Source of the DNA: Planktomarina temperata RCA23
GTDB lineage: Bacteria; Pseudomonadota; Alphaproteobacteria; Rhodobacterales; Rhodobacteraceae
NCBI RefSeq assembly: GCF_000738435.1
Contig: NZ_CP003984.1
Location: 248,001-312,000, forward strand
DNA length: 64,000 nucleotides
Reading direction: 5' to 3'
Shown here: positions 27,577 to 36,792 of the stretch, one piece after another
Position numbering within the stretch: position 1 is the stretch's first letter
How the letters are laid out: every line of letters starts with the position of its first letter
The notes under the pieces: model-generated
Database searches by the model: none
What the model was told of the DNA's origin: nothing
The model's input: the letters and a program-made list of their open reading frames with translations, nothing else
Translations under genes and position numbers: made by a program

Positions 27577-28740
27577 TTAGGCCGCGCGAGACTTTTCCAT
27601 TTCAGCTGCGAAATTTTCAAACAGATAGAAACTGTCCTGGGGTCCCGGGCTGGCTTCAGGGTGATATTGCACCGAGAAGACCGGACGATCCGCCATGCGA
27701 ATGCCGCAATTGGAGCCATCAAATAGCGATATATGAGTTTCCAAAACACCCTCAGGCAGAGATTGGCTGTCCACGGTAAACCCGTGGTTCATAGAGGTGA
27801 TCTCGACCTTATTGCTTTGCACATCCTTCACAGGATGGTTCGCGCCATGATGTCCGTGGTTCATCTTGATGGTTTTTGCACCCAATGCCAAAGCCAGCAT
27901 TTGATGACCCAAGCAAATGCCAAACACGGGGATTGTGCTTTGTGCCAGTACCGCCTGGATCATCGGCACAGCATAGCTTCCTGTGGCGGCGGGATCGCCT
28001 GGGCCATTGGAAAGGAAAAGCCCATCGGGCTGGTGCGCCAAAACATCTTCTGCGGTGGCCGATGCGGGCAGCACAGTGACATCGCAGCCCACGGAGGCCA
28101 GACAGCGCAAGATATTACGCTTTGCGCCATAATCAATGGCGACAACCTTATATTTGGGCGCCTCTTCGGCAACATAGCCTTCCGGCCAAGCCCAGCGTTT
28201 CTCATTCCATTTGTAGGACTGTGTGCAGCTGACATCCTTGGCCAGGTCCAAACCTTCGAGACCGGCGAATTCTTCGGCCTGCGCCAGAAGGTCGTCCAGA
28301 TCGAACACGCCGTCTGGACTGTGGCACAGAGCCACGTGCGGCGCACCTTGTTGGCGGATGGCGCGGGTGAGGCGGCGGGTATCAATGCCACCTATCGCGA
28401 TGCGCCCGCGCGCGGCAAGCCAAGGGGCGAGCTCTTCGCGTGCGCGCCAGCTTGAGGGCTCGGTTGGATCCCATTTCACCACCATGCCAGCGGCAAAAGG
28501 ATCTGCGGTCTCATCATCTTCTGATGTGATCCCAGTGTTGCCAATATGCGGGAAGGTGAAGGTGACGACTTGGCCGGCATAGGAGGGGTCTGTCATGATC
28601 TCCTGATAGCCTGTCATAGCGGTGTTGAAACAAAGCTCGGCAACGGTGGTACCGGTGGCTCCAAAGCCGTGGCCGTAAAAAATGGATCCGTCCGCAAGCA
28701 CAAGGCAAGCAGTCGGTTTTTGGTTCGATGACATTGTCAT
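27577..28740 (-). CDS. carA: Carbamoyl-phosphate synthase small subunit
   Basis: A 387-residue glutamine amidotransferase subunit that feeds ammonia to CarB for arginine and pyrimidine synthesis. The N-terminal CPSase domain has TGYQEIMTDPSYAGQ and FTFPHIGNTG; the class I amidotransferase domain has SNGPGDP, PVFGICLGHQMLALALG with the nucleophile Cys, MNHGHHGANHPV, and QYHPEASPGP with the catalytic His and Glu. The length is standard. It is followed at 27505 by an unrelated glycosyltransferase; carB is not in the window. Confidence 0.97.
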   Translation of the reverse strand: MTMSSNQKPTACLVLADGSIFYGHGFGATGTTVAELCFNTAMTGYQEIMTDPSYAGQVVTFTFPHIGNTGITSEDDETADPFAAGMVVKWDPTEPSSWRAREELAPWLAARGRIAIGGIDTRRLTRAIRQQGAPHVALCHSPDGVFDLDDLLAQAEEFAGLEGLDLAKDVSCTQSYKWNEKRWAWPEGYVAEEAPKYKVVAIDYGAKRNILRCLASVGCDVTVLPASATAEDVLAHQPDGLFLSNGPGDPAATGSYAVPMIQAVLAQSTIPVFGICLGHQMLALALGAKTIKMNHGHHGANHPVKDVQSNKVEITSMNHGFTVDSQSLPEGVLETHISLFDGSNCGIRMADRPVFSVQYHPEASPGPQDSFYLFENFAAEMEKSRAA

Positions 28741-28879
28741 GAAAATACCCCTGGCAGATTGCGCTGGTGTTAGTCCTTGACGCGTCGGGGGTCAAGGGTC
28801 AGGCGGCGCCATCGGCGTTGTAAAACGATTGTTCAGCGGTTATAGACTGTGATCTTAACAGATCGAGGATGATTGGATC

Positions 28880-29338
28880 ATGAGTTTGCGGGATCGTTTG
28901 AGCGTATCGCTGAAAGAAGCGATGAAGGCCAAGGATGCAACGCGATTGATGACACTGCGTCTCATCAATGCGGCGATTAAAGATCGCGACATTGATGCGC
29001 GGTCAGAGGGAACCGATGCGGGGGTCTCTGATGACGATTTATTGGCTATTTTGAGCAAAATGGTCAAACAACGCCAAGAAAGTGCGCGGGCCTATGAAGA
29101 GGGCGGGCGGCTTGAATTGGCGGAAAAAGAACGGGCTGAGATCGTCATTGTTGAAGAATTCTTGCCGCGGCAATTGAGCGAGCAAGAGGTGGAAAAGGCG
29201 ATTGCCGAGGCCATCACCGCATCCGGGGCGAATTCGATTCGCGATATGGGCAAGGTCATGAGCGTTTTGAAGTCCAAATACACAGGCCAGCTTGATTTTG
29301 GAAAAGTTGGCGGCATGGTGAAAGCGCAACTGAGCTGA
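28880..29338 (+). CDS. GatB/YqeY domain protein
   Basis: A 152-residue YqeY-type protein: MSLRDRLSVSLKEAMKAKD, TLRLINAAIKDRDIDAR, EEFLPRQLSEQEVEKAI, and the final GKVGGMVKAQLS. The fold matches the C-terminal tRNA-binding region of GatB and may act in tRNA-dependent amidation or RNA binding; the exact function of stand-alone copies is not established. It is transcribed divergently from carA, a common alphaproteobacterial neighbour. Confidence 0.93.
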   Translation: MSLRDRLSVSLKEAMKAKDATRLMTLRLINAAIKDRDIDARSEGTDAGVSDDDLLAILSKMVKQRQESARAYEEGGRLELAEKERAEIVIVEEFLPRQLSEQEVEKAIAEAITASGANSIRDMGKVMSVLKSKYTGQLDFGKVGGMVKAQLS

Positions 29339-29378
29339 TCGGCCCGCATCTTTCGCAGGGGCTGATTGAGCCCCTCAG

Positions 29379-29906
29379 TCACACTTGCCTTGCAGCGTTG
29401 AGAAAGGCCGATTGCAAATCAGCGGCCAAAAGCGGCCGCTCTTCTTGCGACAAAAATGCGCCAATTTCCACCACACGCCCACCACCGCGCAGGGTGAGAT
29501 AGTCTGGAACGGGCCCATCATCCTTGCTCATGTGAACCTCCACCCAATAGGGGTTAGCGCGCCATTCTTGCAACTGACCATTGGGGTTGATGCGGCGCAA
29601 AATGGCCAGATCACTCCAAAGTTCAAACTCTTCACGCACTTGACCGCGTCGCCAACTGGCTTTGAGGGCCAGCCAAATCGCGCAAAGGGCGCTCCCAAGG
29701 GCTGCGGCGATGACCCAAAGCACCGTATGGCCTAAAAACGCCAAGAGCGGCACAGCCATGAGGGCCGCAGTGGCGCCAATGAACCCAGCAAACCCTTCCC
29801 GGCTGAGCGCATTATGTGCGCTGAGCGACAGCCGAAGACCGGGCTGGTGACTGGATGCCGCGCCAAGCTGCGCGCATTCTGGAGGGCTGGACCATTCATA
29901 GGGCAT
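29379..29906 (-). CDS. DUF2244 family membrane protein
   Basis: A 175-residue protein with two membrane segments (residues about 42-82, FIGATAALMAVPLLAFLG and VIAAALGSALCAIWLAL) and a C-terminal domain with FELWSDLAILRR and WVEVHM. This fits DUF2244, whose genes tend to sit close to cytochrome c oxidase genes in alphaproteobacteria, as here downstream of ctaD. A role in oxidase assembly has been suggested by such context only. Confidence 0.8.
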   Translation of the reverse strand: MPYEWSSPPECAQLGAASSHQPGLRLSLSAHNALSREGFAGFIGATAALMAVPLLAFLGHTVLWVIAAALGSALCAIWLALKASWRRGQVREEFELWSDLAILRRINPNGQLQEWRANPYWVEVHMSKDDGPVPDYLTLRGGGRVVEIGAFLSQEERPLLAADLQSAFLNAARQV

Positions 29907-30109
29907 GGCCTGAAGGTAAACTGAAAACCTCTAAGATCCACTGCGCCATAATGTCATAAAGGCCTCTGCGTAACTCAACCGCCAGGCCAAAACACTTTGC
30001 CCGGTGGCCACACGATGCGCCCGCCCAGGCCGGCGCTGCCCTCATTTTTTGTTGAAATGGCGTCATACAGAGGTTTTTCATAAGACCCCAGTGTTTGAGG
30101 CATGACATG

Positions 30110-30138
30110 AAAAAGGCCCCGGAAATCCGAGGCCTTTT
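30110..30138 (-). terminator. Rho-independent terminator after ctaD
   Basis: On the minus strand AAAAGGCCTCGG pairs with CCGGGGCCTTTT across a short loop, with a further T at the end. It lies 24 bases after the ctaD stop, the expected place. Its arms are symmetric enough to work in both directions. Confidence 0.75.
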
Positions 30139-30161
30139 CTATCGCTTCAAGCACATGGCGA

Positions 30162-31835
30162 TTAATGCGCGGAGCTTTTATCCCAATCTTCCTGTTTTGG
30201 AAGAATTTCGAAAGTGTGCTCAGGCGGTGGTGATGGGATGGTCCATTCCAACGTATCGGCCCATTCGTTCCATGGGTTGTTCGCGGTGACCCGGCGCCCT
30301 GCAAAGACTGCATAGGCGATGACGCCGATGAACAACAAGAAGGAGGCGAAGGAGAGGAAGGCGCCCCAGCTTGACCAATAGTTCCAATAGGCAAAAGCCT
30401 CAGGATAATCGATATAGCGGCGTGGCATACCTTGACGCCCGAGGAAGTGCTGCGGGAAGAAGGTGATGTTTGTGCCGATGAAGAACATCCAGAAGTGAAT
30501 CTTGCCAAGGGTTTCATTGTACCAACGGCCAGCCATTTTTGGCAGGTAGAAATAGACCCCTGCGAAAATGCCAAAGGCGGCCGCAATTGCCATCACATAA
30601 TGGAAGTGTGCCACCACATAGTAGGTGTCGTGATAGGCCCGGTCGACCGCAGCCTGCGACAGAACGATGCCGGTCACGCCGCCGACGGTAAACATGAAGA
30701 CAAACCCCGTTGCAAAGAGCATTGGTGTTTTAAATTCGATTGAGCCGCCCCACATAGTCGCGATCCAAGAGAAGATTTTCACCCCAGTCGGCACCGCGAT
30801 GACCATTGTGGCCAACATGAAGTAGGATTGCTGCGTAAGTGACATGCCCACGGTGTACATGTGGTGTGCCCAAACAACGAAGCCCAGAGCGCCAATTGCG
30901 ATAATCGCCCAGACCATCGGCAGATAGCCGAAGACAGGTTTTTTCGAGAAGGTAGCAATGACATGGGATACGATGCCGAAAGCAGGCAGGATCACAATGT
31001 AAACCTCTGGATGCCCAAAGAACCACAGAATATGTTGGTAAAGAATGGGATCCCCACCGCCGGCCGGATCAAAGAAAGCCGTGCCGAAGTTGCGGTCCGT
31101 CAACAACATGGTGATCGCACCGGCCAGAACAGGCAGGGCTAAGAGGATCAGCCAAGAGGTCACAAAGATTGACCAAGAAAACAGCGGGACTTTGAACAGG
31201 GTCATGCCGGGTGTGCGCATGTTCAGGAAAGTTGTGATCATATTGATCGCGCCCAGAATGGAAGAGGCCCCGGAGAGGTGGACCGCAAAAATGGCAAAGT
31301 CCATAGACATGCCGCCTTCATTGACCGAGAGCGGCGGATAGAGCACCCAGCCCACGCCCGAGCCGGCTTGTCCATTCCCGCCGGGGGTGATCACAGAGAG
31401 CACCGCCATCGTGGTCCCAGCAACATACATCCAGTAGGATAGGTTGTTCATGCGTGGGAAGGCCATATCAGGCGCGCCGATTTGCAAGGGCATGAAATAG
31501 TTTCCAAATCCACCAAATAGCGCTGGAATCACCACGAAGAACATCATCAAGATACCGTGGCCGGTGATCAAGACATTCCACAGGTGACCGTTGGGTGTAC
31601 AATCGCCCACGGCAGCGGCGGTGAGCCGCGCGCCCTCCATGCACATATATTGCACGCCTGGCTCCATAAGCTCCATCCGCATGTAAACGGTGAAGGCGAC
31701 GGAAATGAAACCGGCCAAGCCGCCGGTCAAAAGGTAAAGGATACCAATATCTTTGTGATTGGTGGACATGAACCAACGTGTGAAGAAACCGCGGTTATCT
31801 TCGTGGTCGTGTCCGTGTACGGCTGCATCGGCCAT
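30162..31835 (-). CDS. ctaD: Cytochrome c oxidase subunit I (aa3 type)
   Basis: A 557-residue, twelve-segment haem-copper oxidase core. It starts at 31835 ([20 protein letters not shown]) behind GGAGAG. Motifs include [30 protein letters not shown] with a haem ligand, [18 protein letters not shown] with the cross-linked His-Tyr, WAHHMYTVG with the copper ligands, and [13 protein letters not shown] with haem ligands. It reduces oxygen in the inner membrane and pumps protons. It is monocistronic here: the terminator follows and other cox genes are not in the window. Confidence 0.97.
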   Translation of the reverse strand: MADAAVHGHDHEDNRGFFTRWFMSTNHKDIGILYLLTGGLAGFISVAFTVYMRMELMEPGVQYMCMEGARLTAAAVGDCTPNGHLWNVLITGHGILMMFFVVIPALFGGFGNYFMPLQIGAPDMAFPRMNNLSYWMYVAGTTMAVLSVITPGGNGQAGSGVGWVLYPPLSVNEGGMSMDFAIFAVHLSGASSILGAINMITTFLNMRTPGMTLFKVPLFSWSIFVTSWLILLALPVLAGAITMLLTDRNFGTAFFDPAGGGDPILYQHILWFFGHPEVYIVILPAFGIVSHVIATFSKKPVFGYLPMVWAIIAIGALGFVVWAHHMYTVGMSLTQQSYFMLATMVIAVPTGVKIFSWIATMWGGSIEFKTPMLFATGFVFMFTVGGVTGIVLSQAAVDRAYHDTYYVVAHFHYVMAIAAAFGIFAGVYFYLPKMAGRWYNETLGKIHFWMFFIGTNITFFPQHFLGRQGMPRRYIDYPEAFAYWNYWSSWGAFLSFASFLLFIGVIAYAVFAGRRVTANNPWNEWADTLEWTIPSPPPEHTFEILPKQEDWDKSSAH

Positions 31836-32037
31836 CAGGCTCTCCCGTTTATTGACTACCAAAACAGAACAGCCGACTCGCAGCTGTCCCGCCTCTTTCT
31901 GCTATAGTCTCTACATTCCACAAGCCCGCAGCGCAACGCGGTGATGGAGGTTTTCTATGGGTTAAAATGGCGCAGGGGGTAGGCCCGCGCCGCCCGATAG
32001 GTTTGCGCCAAATCTCAAGCGCCGATTTCGATGCGCG

Positions 32038-32700
32038 TTACGTGGCGGCTTGCTCTGAAAATACCGCGTCAAAGCTGCGGCGCAGGGCGAGATCAACATC
32101 GGCAAGGGTGACCGGCAGGCCAAGATCTACGAGGGACGTCACCCCGTGCTCCGCGATGCCACAGGGGACAATGCCGGAAAAATGCTCCAGATCGGGTTCA
32201 ACATTGATGGAAATTCCATGGAAGCTGATCCATTTGCGCAGGCGGATACCGATGGCCGCGATTTTATCCTCTGCCAGAGCGCCGCTGGGGCGCAGAGGCT
32301 TGTCGGGCCTTGTGACCCATACGCCGACCCGGCCGGGGCGAATCTCGCCTGTGACGTTGAACTCGGCCAAGGTTCGGATGACCCAATCTTCCAATTGCTG
32401 CACAAACTTGCGCACGTCCCGCCCGCGCTTTCCAACATCGAGCAGCACATAGATCACCCTCTGGCCGGGCCCGTGATAGGTATATTGCCCGCCCCGCTGC
32501 GCTTGAAACACGTCAAAGCGATCCGGATCTGTGAGATCCTTGGCATCGGCGCTGGTGCCAGCCGTGTAAAGAGGAGGGTGCTCCAAAAGCCAAATCGCCT
32601 CAGAGGCGCGGCCCGCCAAAATATCCGCAACCCGCGCTTCCATCCAGCGCACGGCCTCTTCATATCCCACTGGATTTTCCGAGGTGATCCATTCGACCAT
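32038..32700 (-). CDS. lipB: Octanoyltransferase (lipoyl synthesis)
   Basis: A 220-residue enzyme that moves octanoyl from acyl carrier protein to lipoyl domains. Motifs: [52 protein letters not shown] with the catalytic lysine, and [17 protein letters not shown] with the catalytic cysteine. It starts at ATG 32700, sharing one base with the stop of the LytTR gene; GTG at 32703 is a less likely start. The length is normal. Confidence 0.95.
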   Translation of the reverse strand: MVEWITSENPVGYEEAVRWMEARVADILAGRASEAIWLLEHPPLYTAGTSADAKDLTDPDRFDVFQAQRGGQYTYHGPGQRVIYVLLDVGKRGRDVRKFVQQLEDWVIRTLAEFNVTGEIRPGRVGVWVTRPDKPLRPSGALAEDKIAAIGIRLRKWISFHGISINVEPDLEHFSGIVPCGIAEHGVTSLVDLGLPVTLADVDLALRRSFDAVFSEQAAT

Positions 32701-33497
32701 CACACAATGCCTTTCGCACGCAAACGTGGCATGTGGCTCCGGCTGACCGGGACAGATGCGCCGCCTGCTAAGATTAGGCGGGCACCGTCCCCTCGGCGCT
32801 CGGCTTTGTCAATGGCATCAAAGCTGACCCAATGGGAACGGTGCACTTGCAAACCTGGGGTGGGTGCCACCTCCTGCAGCGCGTCAGAAAACCGCAACAG
32901 CACAAGGCAGCTGCCTTGAGAGGTTGTGACACGGGTATAATGATCCTCCGCGGATAAATGTTGGATCGCGCCGCGCATGTCCGATGGCAGCCGGTTGAGC
33001 AGCGCGGGGGGCACCGGAGCCTTTGGCGGCTGCGGCGGGCTTGAGGCTGTCGCAACTGGCGCTTGGATCATATGGATCAAAATGGTGATGAGCGCCGCCA
33101 CGGGCACGGCACTGCCGGTCAGAACGCGCCAGCGTTCCAGCTCCCAAATGCCCCAGCCGAGGAACACAATATTCAGCGCATAGGCTAAAACCGTCACGGC
33201 TATGCCCATTGCGCAGGCGGCCGCCAGGGCGGCGCTCCAGCGGTGGCGAAAGAGAGCCGCGCAGGCGGCGCTGATCACAAATCCCAGAGGAAATGTCACG
33301 GCAATGATCAACAGCCAGTACATCAGGGTGAGACCTATCGGGCCCGGGACATGAAACCCGAAGGGTTGGACGATCGTGACCAGGACCGCGGCCAAGCCAA
33401 GGCCTCCAAAAGTTCTTGGTCGTCCCAACACCCGCCGCATGTCGCGCATCGCCTGTTGCGTTGAGCTGTCGTTCACGAATGCCTCCGAGCGGTTCAC
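32700..33497 (-). CDS. LytTR-type regulator with membrane domain
   Basis: A 265-residue protein with four membrane segments (residues about 30-150) and a cytoplasmic LytTR DNA-binding domain (about 165-262): [28 protein letters not shown] and [14 protein letters not shown]. It is thus a one-component membrane regulator. Translation probably begins at GTG 33497. It is divergent from a DUF2306-like membrane gene 68 bases away, a pairing that suggests control of that neighbour. Confidence 0.85.
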   Translation of the reverse strand: MNRSEAFVNDSSTQQAMRDMRRVLGRPRTFGGLGLAAVLVTIVQPFGFHVPGPIGLTLMYWLLIIAVTFPLGFVISAACAALFRHRWSAALAAACAMGIAVTVLAYALNIVFLGWGIWELERWRVLTGSAVPVAALITILIHMIQAPVATASSPPQPPKAPVPPALLNRLPSDMRGAIQHLSAEDHYTRVTTSQGSCLVLLRFSDALQEVAPTPGLQVHRSHWVSFDAIDKAERRGDGARLILAGGASVPVSRSHMPRLRAKGIV

Positions 33498-33565
33498 GCC
33501 ATTTTACTTGGGGTGGTTATGCGGATGTGTGATGGATTTTAAGAATTAAAAACAGGAGAGTAAAG

Positions 33566-34084
33566 ATGAATTTCCAAGAATTTTTCAACTCTGATCCCGT
33601 GATTGTGGTGCATGTCATCTGTGGACTTTGCGCCTTTATCGTCGGCCCCATCGCGCTCTACAGCAATGCGCGGCAGGCGCTGCACCGGGCGGCGGGATAC
33701 CTTTGGGTTTTCTCGATGATCCTCTTGGCCGGAACGTCCTTTTTCATCGAAGGCTTGAAGGCCTTTGGACGCTTTGGCCCGATCCATTTACTGTCAGTCC
33801 TAACACTTTGGTCAATTTTTGAGGCGATGCGGCAGATTTATCGGGGCAACATGATCCTGCACCGGCGCATCATGACCAATCTCTATTGGTATGGGCTGGT
33901 GATTGCGGGGCTATTTAATTTTTTGCCGGGGCGCCTCGTCAATAGAGCGGTATTGGGCGATGCAAGCGCGGATATGGGTTATGTGGTGATCATATCTGGT
34001 GCGGCCTGCCTCTTGGGATGGCACCTGAAGGATCGCCGCAAATTTCTGGCGCGTGCCGCGGTGGCGGGAGGGCGTAAGTTTTGA
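33566..34084 (+). CDS. DUF2306-like membrane protein
   Basis: A 172-residue membrane protein of four or more segments. The early HVICGLCAFIVGPIALYSNAR and LHRAAGYLWVFSMILLAG, and later LHRRIMTNLYWYGLVIAGLF, resemble DUF2306/YozB-type proteins with conserved His-Arg at membrane boundaries. An ACAGGAGAG site precedes the start. It is divergent from the LytTR gene, its probable regulator. Function unknown. Confidence 0.75.
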   Translation: MNFQEFFNSDPVIVVHVICGLCAFIVGPIALYSNARQALHRAAGYLWVFSMILLAGTSFFIEGLKAFGRFGPIHLLSVLTLWSIFEAMRQIYRGNMILHRRIMTNLYWYGLVIAGLFNFLPGRLVNRAVLGDASADMGYVVIISGAACLLGWHLKDRRKFLARAAVAGGRKF

Positions 34085-34144
34085 GGTGGCGCAATTTTCC
34101 CTCTTGAGCCTCCGGCAGCCCTCGACTATGCAGCGTCAAACCAC

Positions 34145-34231
34145 GCGGTCGTGGCGGAATTGGTAGACGCGCAGCGTTGAGGTCGCTGTGAGGTAACACT
34201 CGTGGGGGTTCGAGTCCCCCCGACCGCACCA
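34145..34231 (+). tRNA. tRNA-Leu (GAG)
   Basis: An 87-base tRNA with encoded CCA. The acceptor arms are GCGGTCG and CGACCGC, then A and CCA. The anticodon arm is CAGCG-TTGAGGT-CGCTG, giving anticodon GAG. A long variable arm follows, as in class II tRNA, and the T arm is GGGGGTTCGAGTCCCCC. It reads CUC and CUU leucine codons. A run of seven T lies about 10 bases after the CCA and may help end transcription. Confidence 0.96.
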
Positions 34232-34481
34232 ATACTTCTCTTTTTTTGCTGGGCCACCGTTTGCGCGTAGAGCGGCTGATGGATGGGCAAGGCACTGCTC
34301 TTTTCGAAATGGGTAGGGGTGTATAGTATTATTTTACACTCTTGTGTTTGATACGCTGCGAGGTTTGACGCAAAATTGCCCGAATTTTTGAATGTCAGCT
34401 GGGCAATTCACATCTTATCTTGCCATAAACCTTACACACTGACATATGTGGAAGAGTAACACACTTAGGAAAGGGAATAAT

Positions 34482-34610
34482 ATGTCTAAAATTGGATCCA
34501 TGCTTCTGGTATGCGCGACCCTCGTTTTGTCCGCTTGCTCCGCAAACAACGGTGCCGACAGCGGCGCAGCGCGCACGGTTGCAGCTGAACCAACAATGAA
34601 CAAAATGTAA
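34482..34610 (+). CDS. Small predicted lipoprotein (42 residues)
   Basis: AGGAAAGGGAATAAT precedes an ATG at 34482. The 42-residue product has a short basic start, a hydrophobic core and a lipobox LSAC (Cys at 19), then a polar tail ending NKM. This is a small entericidin-like lipoprotein plan. The tail is mostly Ala, Asn, Gly and Thr. Its role is unknown. The good ribosome site, the lipobox and the hairpin shortly after favour a real gene. Confidence 0.6.
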   Translation: MSKIGSMLLVCATLVLSACSANNGADSGAARTVAAEPTMNKM

Positions 34611-34654
34611 TAATCCAAAAGGTAAGCGCCTGCTTGCCGCTTTGGAATTACGCA

Positions 34655-34680
34655 TTTTAGCCCGTTTCGATGGGCTAAAA
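34655..34680. terminator. Hairpin after the small lipoprotein gene
   Basis: TTTTAGCCC and GGGCTAAAA form a perfect nine-pair stem with an eight-base loop. The T- and A-rich outer pairs allow it to act in either direction, between the small lipoprotein gene and the convergent genes at 34688 onward. Confidence 0.5.
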
Positions 34681-34687
34681 TAACCTC

Positions 34688-34846
34688 TTAAACAGAGCTC
34701 TCATCGGCGCCTTCCCCAGATTTTGCCGAGATTTCCGCCTGCGAGCGATAGCCGTCAGAGGCAAAGCTGCCCTTCTGGCCCACCGGTGGTTGCCTATCTT
34801 CTTGATCCGCCACAGGCATATGATACGGCACAGAGACCCCAAACAT
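34688..34846 (-). CDS. Possible 52-residue protein after the sulfatase gene
   Basis: An open frame from ATG 34846 (MFGVSVPYHMPVADQEDRQP) to TAA at 34688, 39 bases after the sulfatase stop on the same strand. The product is hydrophilic, Ser/Glu/Asp rich towards the end, and has no known motif. It fills the gap between the sulfatase and a hairpin exactly, which is the main reason to list it. It may be chance. Confidence 0.3.
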   Translation of the reverse strand: MFGVSVPYHMPVADQEDRQPPVGQKGSFASDGYRSQAEISAKSGEGADESSV

Positions 34847-34885
34847 GTGTGCCGATAGATTTGTGTTTCGACGGGTGAGCCTCGG

Positions 34886-36544
34886 TCAACCTTCGTCTGG
34901 CCGCGTCACGGTCTTGCCCTTCACCGTCCCGCGATATTTCGACAACAACTCCGCATCCACCTCGGTTCCATCGGCCAAAAAGGGCAATATTCCGCGCCGA
35001 AGAGAGAGGCCACGCATGGCCTTGATATCCTCATCTGATTTGGTCACCCGCTGGCTCATCCTTCGGCCCCATTGTGCGAGCATCCCATAGAGCCGTTCAA
35101 TCTCTGCTTGGTGCCCATCGCTTTTGGCCAGGTCGATAAACTCATCGGGATCGGTTTTCAGATCAAACAGCATCGGGCGAAAGCCACCTTCTGCATGCAT
35201 CAGTTTGAAACGCCCGTCAAAGACCATAAAAAGGCGTGCGTCGCGGGGCTCTAGCCCGAGTTTCACCGCCTGCGGTGTGGCGGAATAGTCATATTCGCTG
35301 ATCGCAAAGGAGCGCCAGTCAGGGCGGTTCCCATGCAGCCAGGGGATGAGGCTCTGGCCCTCAATGATATGCGCCGGCACTTTCCCGCCTGCCGCCTCGA
35401 CAAAGGTTGCGGCTAAATCAATGGATTCCACCAGCGCATCGCAAGTCGTGCCGCGCGCCTTGTCTGCCGCGGGGCGTGGGTCATAGATGATCATCGGAAT
35501 TTTCGCCGATGCGTCGTGAAACAGGTCTTTCTCGCCGAGCCAGTGGTCGCCCAAGTAATCTCCATGATCCGATGTCAGCACGATCATCGTGTCTTCAAGG
35601 CGGCCACTGTTCTCAAGATAGGTGAGCAGCCGGCCCAGCTGATCATCGCATTGTTTGATCAATCCCATATAGGCAGGGATCACCTTTTGGCGGACCTCGT
35701 CTTTTTGGAAGGCTTGCGCAATCTTATTGCCCTGATAGGCGCCAAAAACCGGGTGGGGGTCTTCTTGCTCCATCGCGTGGCGCTTGGCCGGAGGCACATG
35801 GCGGGCGTCATACATATTGTGATAGGGCGCAGGCACGATATAGGGCCAATGCGGCTTGATATAGCTGACATGAGCCATCCAAGGGGTCGCTTTGTCCCGG
35901 GTTTCGATGAACTCGATCGTCTTGCTGGTTAACCAAGGCGTTTCGCTGTGCTCTTCGGCAATATTGGCTGGTTTATCGGCATTTCTGAAAATCCAACCGC
36001 TGGCAATTTCATCGCCACCCACCCCGGCATTGGCAAAATCAGCCCATGGGTTTTCTGATTGGTAGCCTTGGGATCTGAGATATTCATTATAGGGCGAGCG
36101 TTTTTCGTCATAAAACCCATCAGGACCATAGGCCCAAAGCCCATCGTCCCGGATCCAAGTGTCAAAGCCGCATTCTGCCTGACGTGCTCCGATCACGCTG
36201 TCGGGGCTCAACCCCAGCCGAGCCATGCCCGCGGCATCGGCTTTCATATGGGTTTTGCCGATCAGCCAGCAGTCCATGCCGGAATTGCGCAGGTGATCGC
36301 CCATGGTCATTTCGCCGACCCTGAGAGGGAAGCCGTTCCACTGCGCCCCGTGGGATGAGGCGTAACGACCGGTGTAAAAACACATGCGCGAGCCACCGCA
36401 AATCGGCGATTGGACATAGGCATTGGTAAACCTGACGCCCATGGCGGCCACGCGGTCAAAATTTGGGGTGTGCAAATGCGGGTGGCCGGCGCAAGATAGG
36501 TAGTCAAAGCGCAATTGGTCATACATGATGAACAAAATATTCAT
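34886..36544 (-). CDS. Sulfatase / phosphonate monoester hydrolase-like protein
   Basis: A 552-residue member of the alkaline phosphatase superfamily. Early metal residues lie in MYDQLRFDYLSCAGH; the nucleophile region is SPICGGSRMCFYTGRY; later VLTSDHGDYLGDHWLGEKD gives the Asp-His metal pair. In sulfatases and phosphonate monoester hydrolases the nucleophile motif is C-x-P/A-x-R, with Cys turned to formylglycine. Here it reads C-G-G-S-R (residues 49-53), lacking the Pro or Ala. No signal peptide is visible, so it is cytoplasmic. It may hydrolyse a sulfate or phosphonate/phosphate ester linked to the sugar-acid genes next to it. Confidence 0.82.
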   Translation of the reverse strand: MNILFIMYDQLRFDYLSCAGHPHLHTPNFDRVAAMGVRFTNAYVQSPICGGSRMCFYTGRYASSHGAQWNGFPLRVGEMTMGDHLRNSGMDCWLIGKTHMKADAAGMARLGLSPDSVIGARQAECGFDTWIRDDGLWAYGPDGFYDEKRSPYNEYLRSQGYQSENPWADFANAGVGGDEIASGWIFRNADKPANIAEEHSETPWLTSKTIEFIETRDKATPWMAHVSYIKPHWPYIVPAPYHNMYDARHVPPAKRHAMEQEDPHPVFGAYQGNKIAQAFQKDEVRQKVIPAYMGLIKQCDDQLGRLLTYLENSGRLEDTMIVLTSDHGDYLGDHWLGEKDLFHDASAKIPMIIYDPRPAADKARGTTCDALVESIDLAATFVEAAGGKVPAHIIEGQSLIPWLHGNRPDWRSFAISEYDYSATPQAVKLGLEPRDARLFMVFDGRFKLMHAEGGFRPMLFDLKTDPDEFIDLAKSDGHQAEIERLYGMLAQWGRRMSQRVTKSDEDIKAMRGLSLRRGILPFLADGTEVDAELLSKYRGTVKGKTVTRPDEG

Positions 36545-36792
36545 GGTGGATGTCGGTCCTTTTGCGGCGCGCGCGGCGCCGGCAGCTGATTCTTACTCTA
36601 AGAGTGCCGAGTCCGCGTCGCCAACGCAAACCTACTGTTCAAATGGCCTAGCATAAGCCGGGGGCAAACGGGTCGCGGACCCTGGCAGGGAAATAACGGT
36701 TTGCTATTTTGCAACTTAATTTGCAAGCTGGTGGAGGTTTCCAATGTGTTCAATTGGGAGCGTTTAATCTATGAAAAAGGGGCGCGATCCAG

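Noticed and set aside
29896-30108. 70-codon minus-strand open frame between ctaD and the DUF2244 gene
   Set aside because: No ribosome site or motif, and it overlaps the DUF2244 start; the gap is better read as untranslated with the ctaD terminator.
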